64,000 nt of DNA, taken from contig CAZVZM010000003.1 in assembly GCA_964630835.1 (NCBI GenBank), forward strand, positions 1 through 64,000. Direction: 5' to 3'. The position numbers and the translations under genes were made by a program. The stretch comes from Halarsenatibacter sp964630835 (GTDB taxonomy: Bacteria > Bacillota > Halanaerobiia > Halanaerobiales > Halarsenatibacteraceae). Shown here piece after piece: positions 63,571 to 64,000 of the stretch; positions within the stretch are counted from its first letter, which is position 1, and each line of letters opens with the position of its first letter. A model generated the notes under the pieces. That model saw only the letters and a list, made by a program, of their open reading frames with translations. It was not told the DNA's origin and searched no databases.

Positions 63571-64000
63571 GGCTGATAACCAATCCAAAATGGAGGCAGA
63601 ATATCCTGATCTGGCTAAAGAGCTTCCGGGTTTTATCGACGGGCTATCTGTGGAAAAAATAGGCGCAGAGACAGCCAGTTTCAAGCTCAAGCCGGTCGGG
63701 GTGGAAAGCATCACATTCAGCTGTCTGGATGAGAGGGGAAAATTGCACACCTCTCTGTTTCTGCGCAAAAGTGATTTTACCGGAGAGAAGATCCCGGTAA
63801 AGCTCACTGAACTAAAACCGGCTCGAAGGTACAGTTTTGTGCTGGGTGGGGAGGCCATAAAAATATCTCCCCCTGCAATAGACAATTTATCTTACAGCGG
63901 CACCTCCGGTTCCTGCACCTATTCGTTTTTTCTGGGCATGATAAATCACACAGGATCAGAGTCCATCAGCTCCTCACTGGAAGCTCTATCAGAACTGCCA
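63530..64000 (+). CDS. Partial protein related to the fibronectin-like neighbour
   Basis: An open frame runs to the window edge in another phase from its neighbour and overlaps it by about 40 bp. It encodes SYSPFEADNQSKMEAEYPDL, then VKLTELKPARRYSFVLGG and TYSFFLGMINHTGSES. These segments parallel LTDLDPESEYRL and YEFMLAAVLSNGTK of the preceding gene. The start is unclear (GTG 63521, GTG 63530 or ATG 63591; none has a good ribosome site). It could be a coupled second gene or the continuation of the first after a frameshift. Confidence 0.6.
   Translation, partial: MTTGLTRWSYSPFEADNQSKMEAEYPDLAKELPGFIDGLSVEKIGAETASFKLKPVGVESITFSCLDERGKLHTSLFLRKSDFTGEKIPVKLTELKPARRYSFVLGGEAIKISPPAIDNLSYSGTSGSCTYSFFLGMINHTGSESISSSLEALSELP

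Overview
The window looks like chromosomal DNA from a halophilic, strictly anaerobic, diderm Firmicute, most plausibly of the Halanaerobiales (inference). Signs are the acid-rich proteins, Skp/OmpH and lipoprotein genes of an outer-membrane cell, a tungsten-type aldehyde:ferredoxin oxidoreductase, a selenocysteine-containing SelD, and catabolism of His, Trp and Tyr. No rRNA, tRNA or CRISPR array was recognised.

Layout. 0.3-5.4 kb (+): a phosphonate/phosphite-type ABC transporter (phnD-phnC-phnE-phnE) run together with an inositol-monophosphatase-like enzyme and a HAD phosphatase. 5.6-10.8 kb (-): glycerol module (GlpK, GlpA-like and GlpB-like flavoproteins, DUF1667). 10.9-26.4 kb (-): a 15-kb catabolic locus with zinc-ribbon protein, MoaD-like protein, PfkB kinase, FucI/AraA-fold isomerase, GH31 glycosidase, sugar ABC transporter (two permeases and a binding protein), AOR, LarA-type racemase, a split UxaA/SuyAB-like lyase, a GntR/FadR regulator and a YeiH-family 'sulfate exporter'. 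Read as a pathway it suggests uptake and cleavage of a glycoside of an anionic sugar, for example a sulfoquinovose-like sulfosugar. Isomerisation, phosphorylation and aldol cleavage (aldolase not in the window) would follow, then ferredoxin-linked oxidation of the C3 aldehyde, racemisation of the 2-hydroxyacid, lyase cleavage and export of sulfite. The glycerol genes would use the aglycone. This is the best candidate for an undescribed system, but the substrate is inferred.

27.3-36.7 kb: Ogt, a chemoreceptor, an amidohydrolase, a HAD protein and an unlisted 55-residue zinc-ribbon gene. A selenium cluster follows (selD with an in-frame UGA, LysR regulator, small protein), then a zinc-ribbon/PilZ protein. 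37-46.5 kb: DUF192 protein, lactate-permease family transporter, creatininase-family hydrolase, nitroreductase and a histidine-degradation cluster (cyclodeaminase, FtcD, HutI, HutU). 46.5-55 kb: a truncated DUF429 copy, a Cache chemoreceptor, a DUF429-CobO fusion, tryptophanase and tyrosine phenol-lyase. 55.6-59.7 kb: late cobalamin genes (a CobQ without its glutaminase domain, CbiB, CobD, PduX-like). The right end has an amidase, a lipoprotein, an OmpH-like protein and a small cassette (YvrJ-like, tiny basic peptide, zinc-ribbon, fibronectin-like proteins) that runs off the edge.

A dispersed non-coding repeat with GGYTCTTCTCC termini is spread over the intergenic regions. Three copies have perfect 8-bp target duplications, so it behaves as an ISL3-like miniature element. 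One copy carries a second, nested miniature element.
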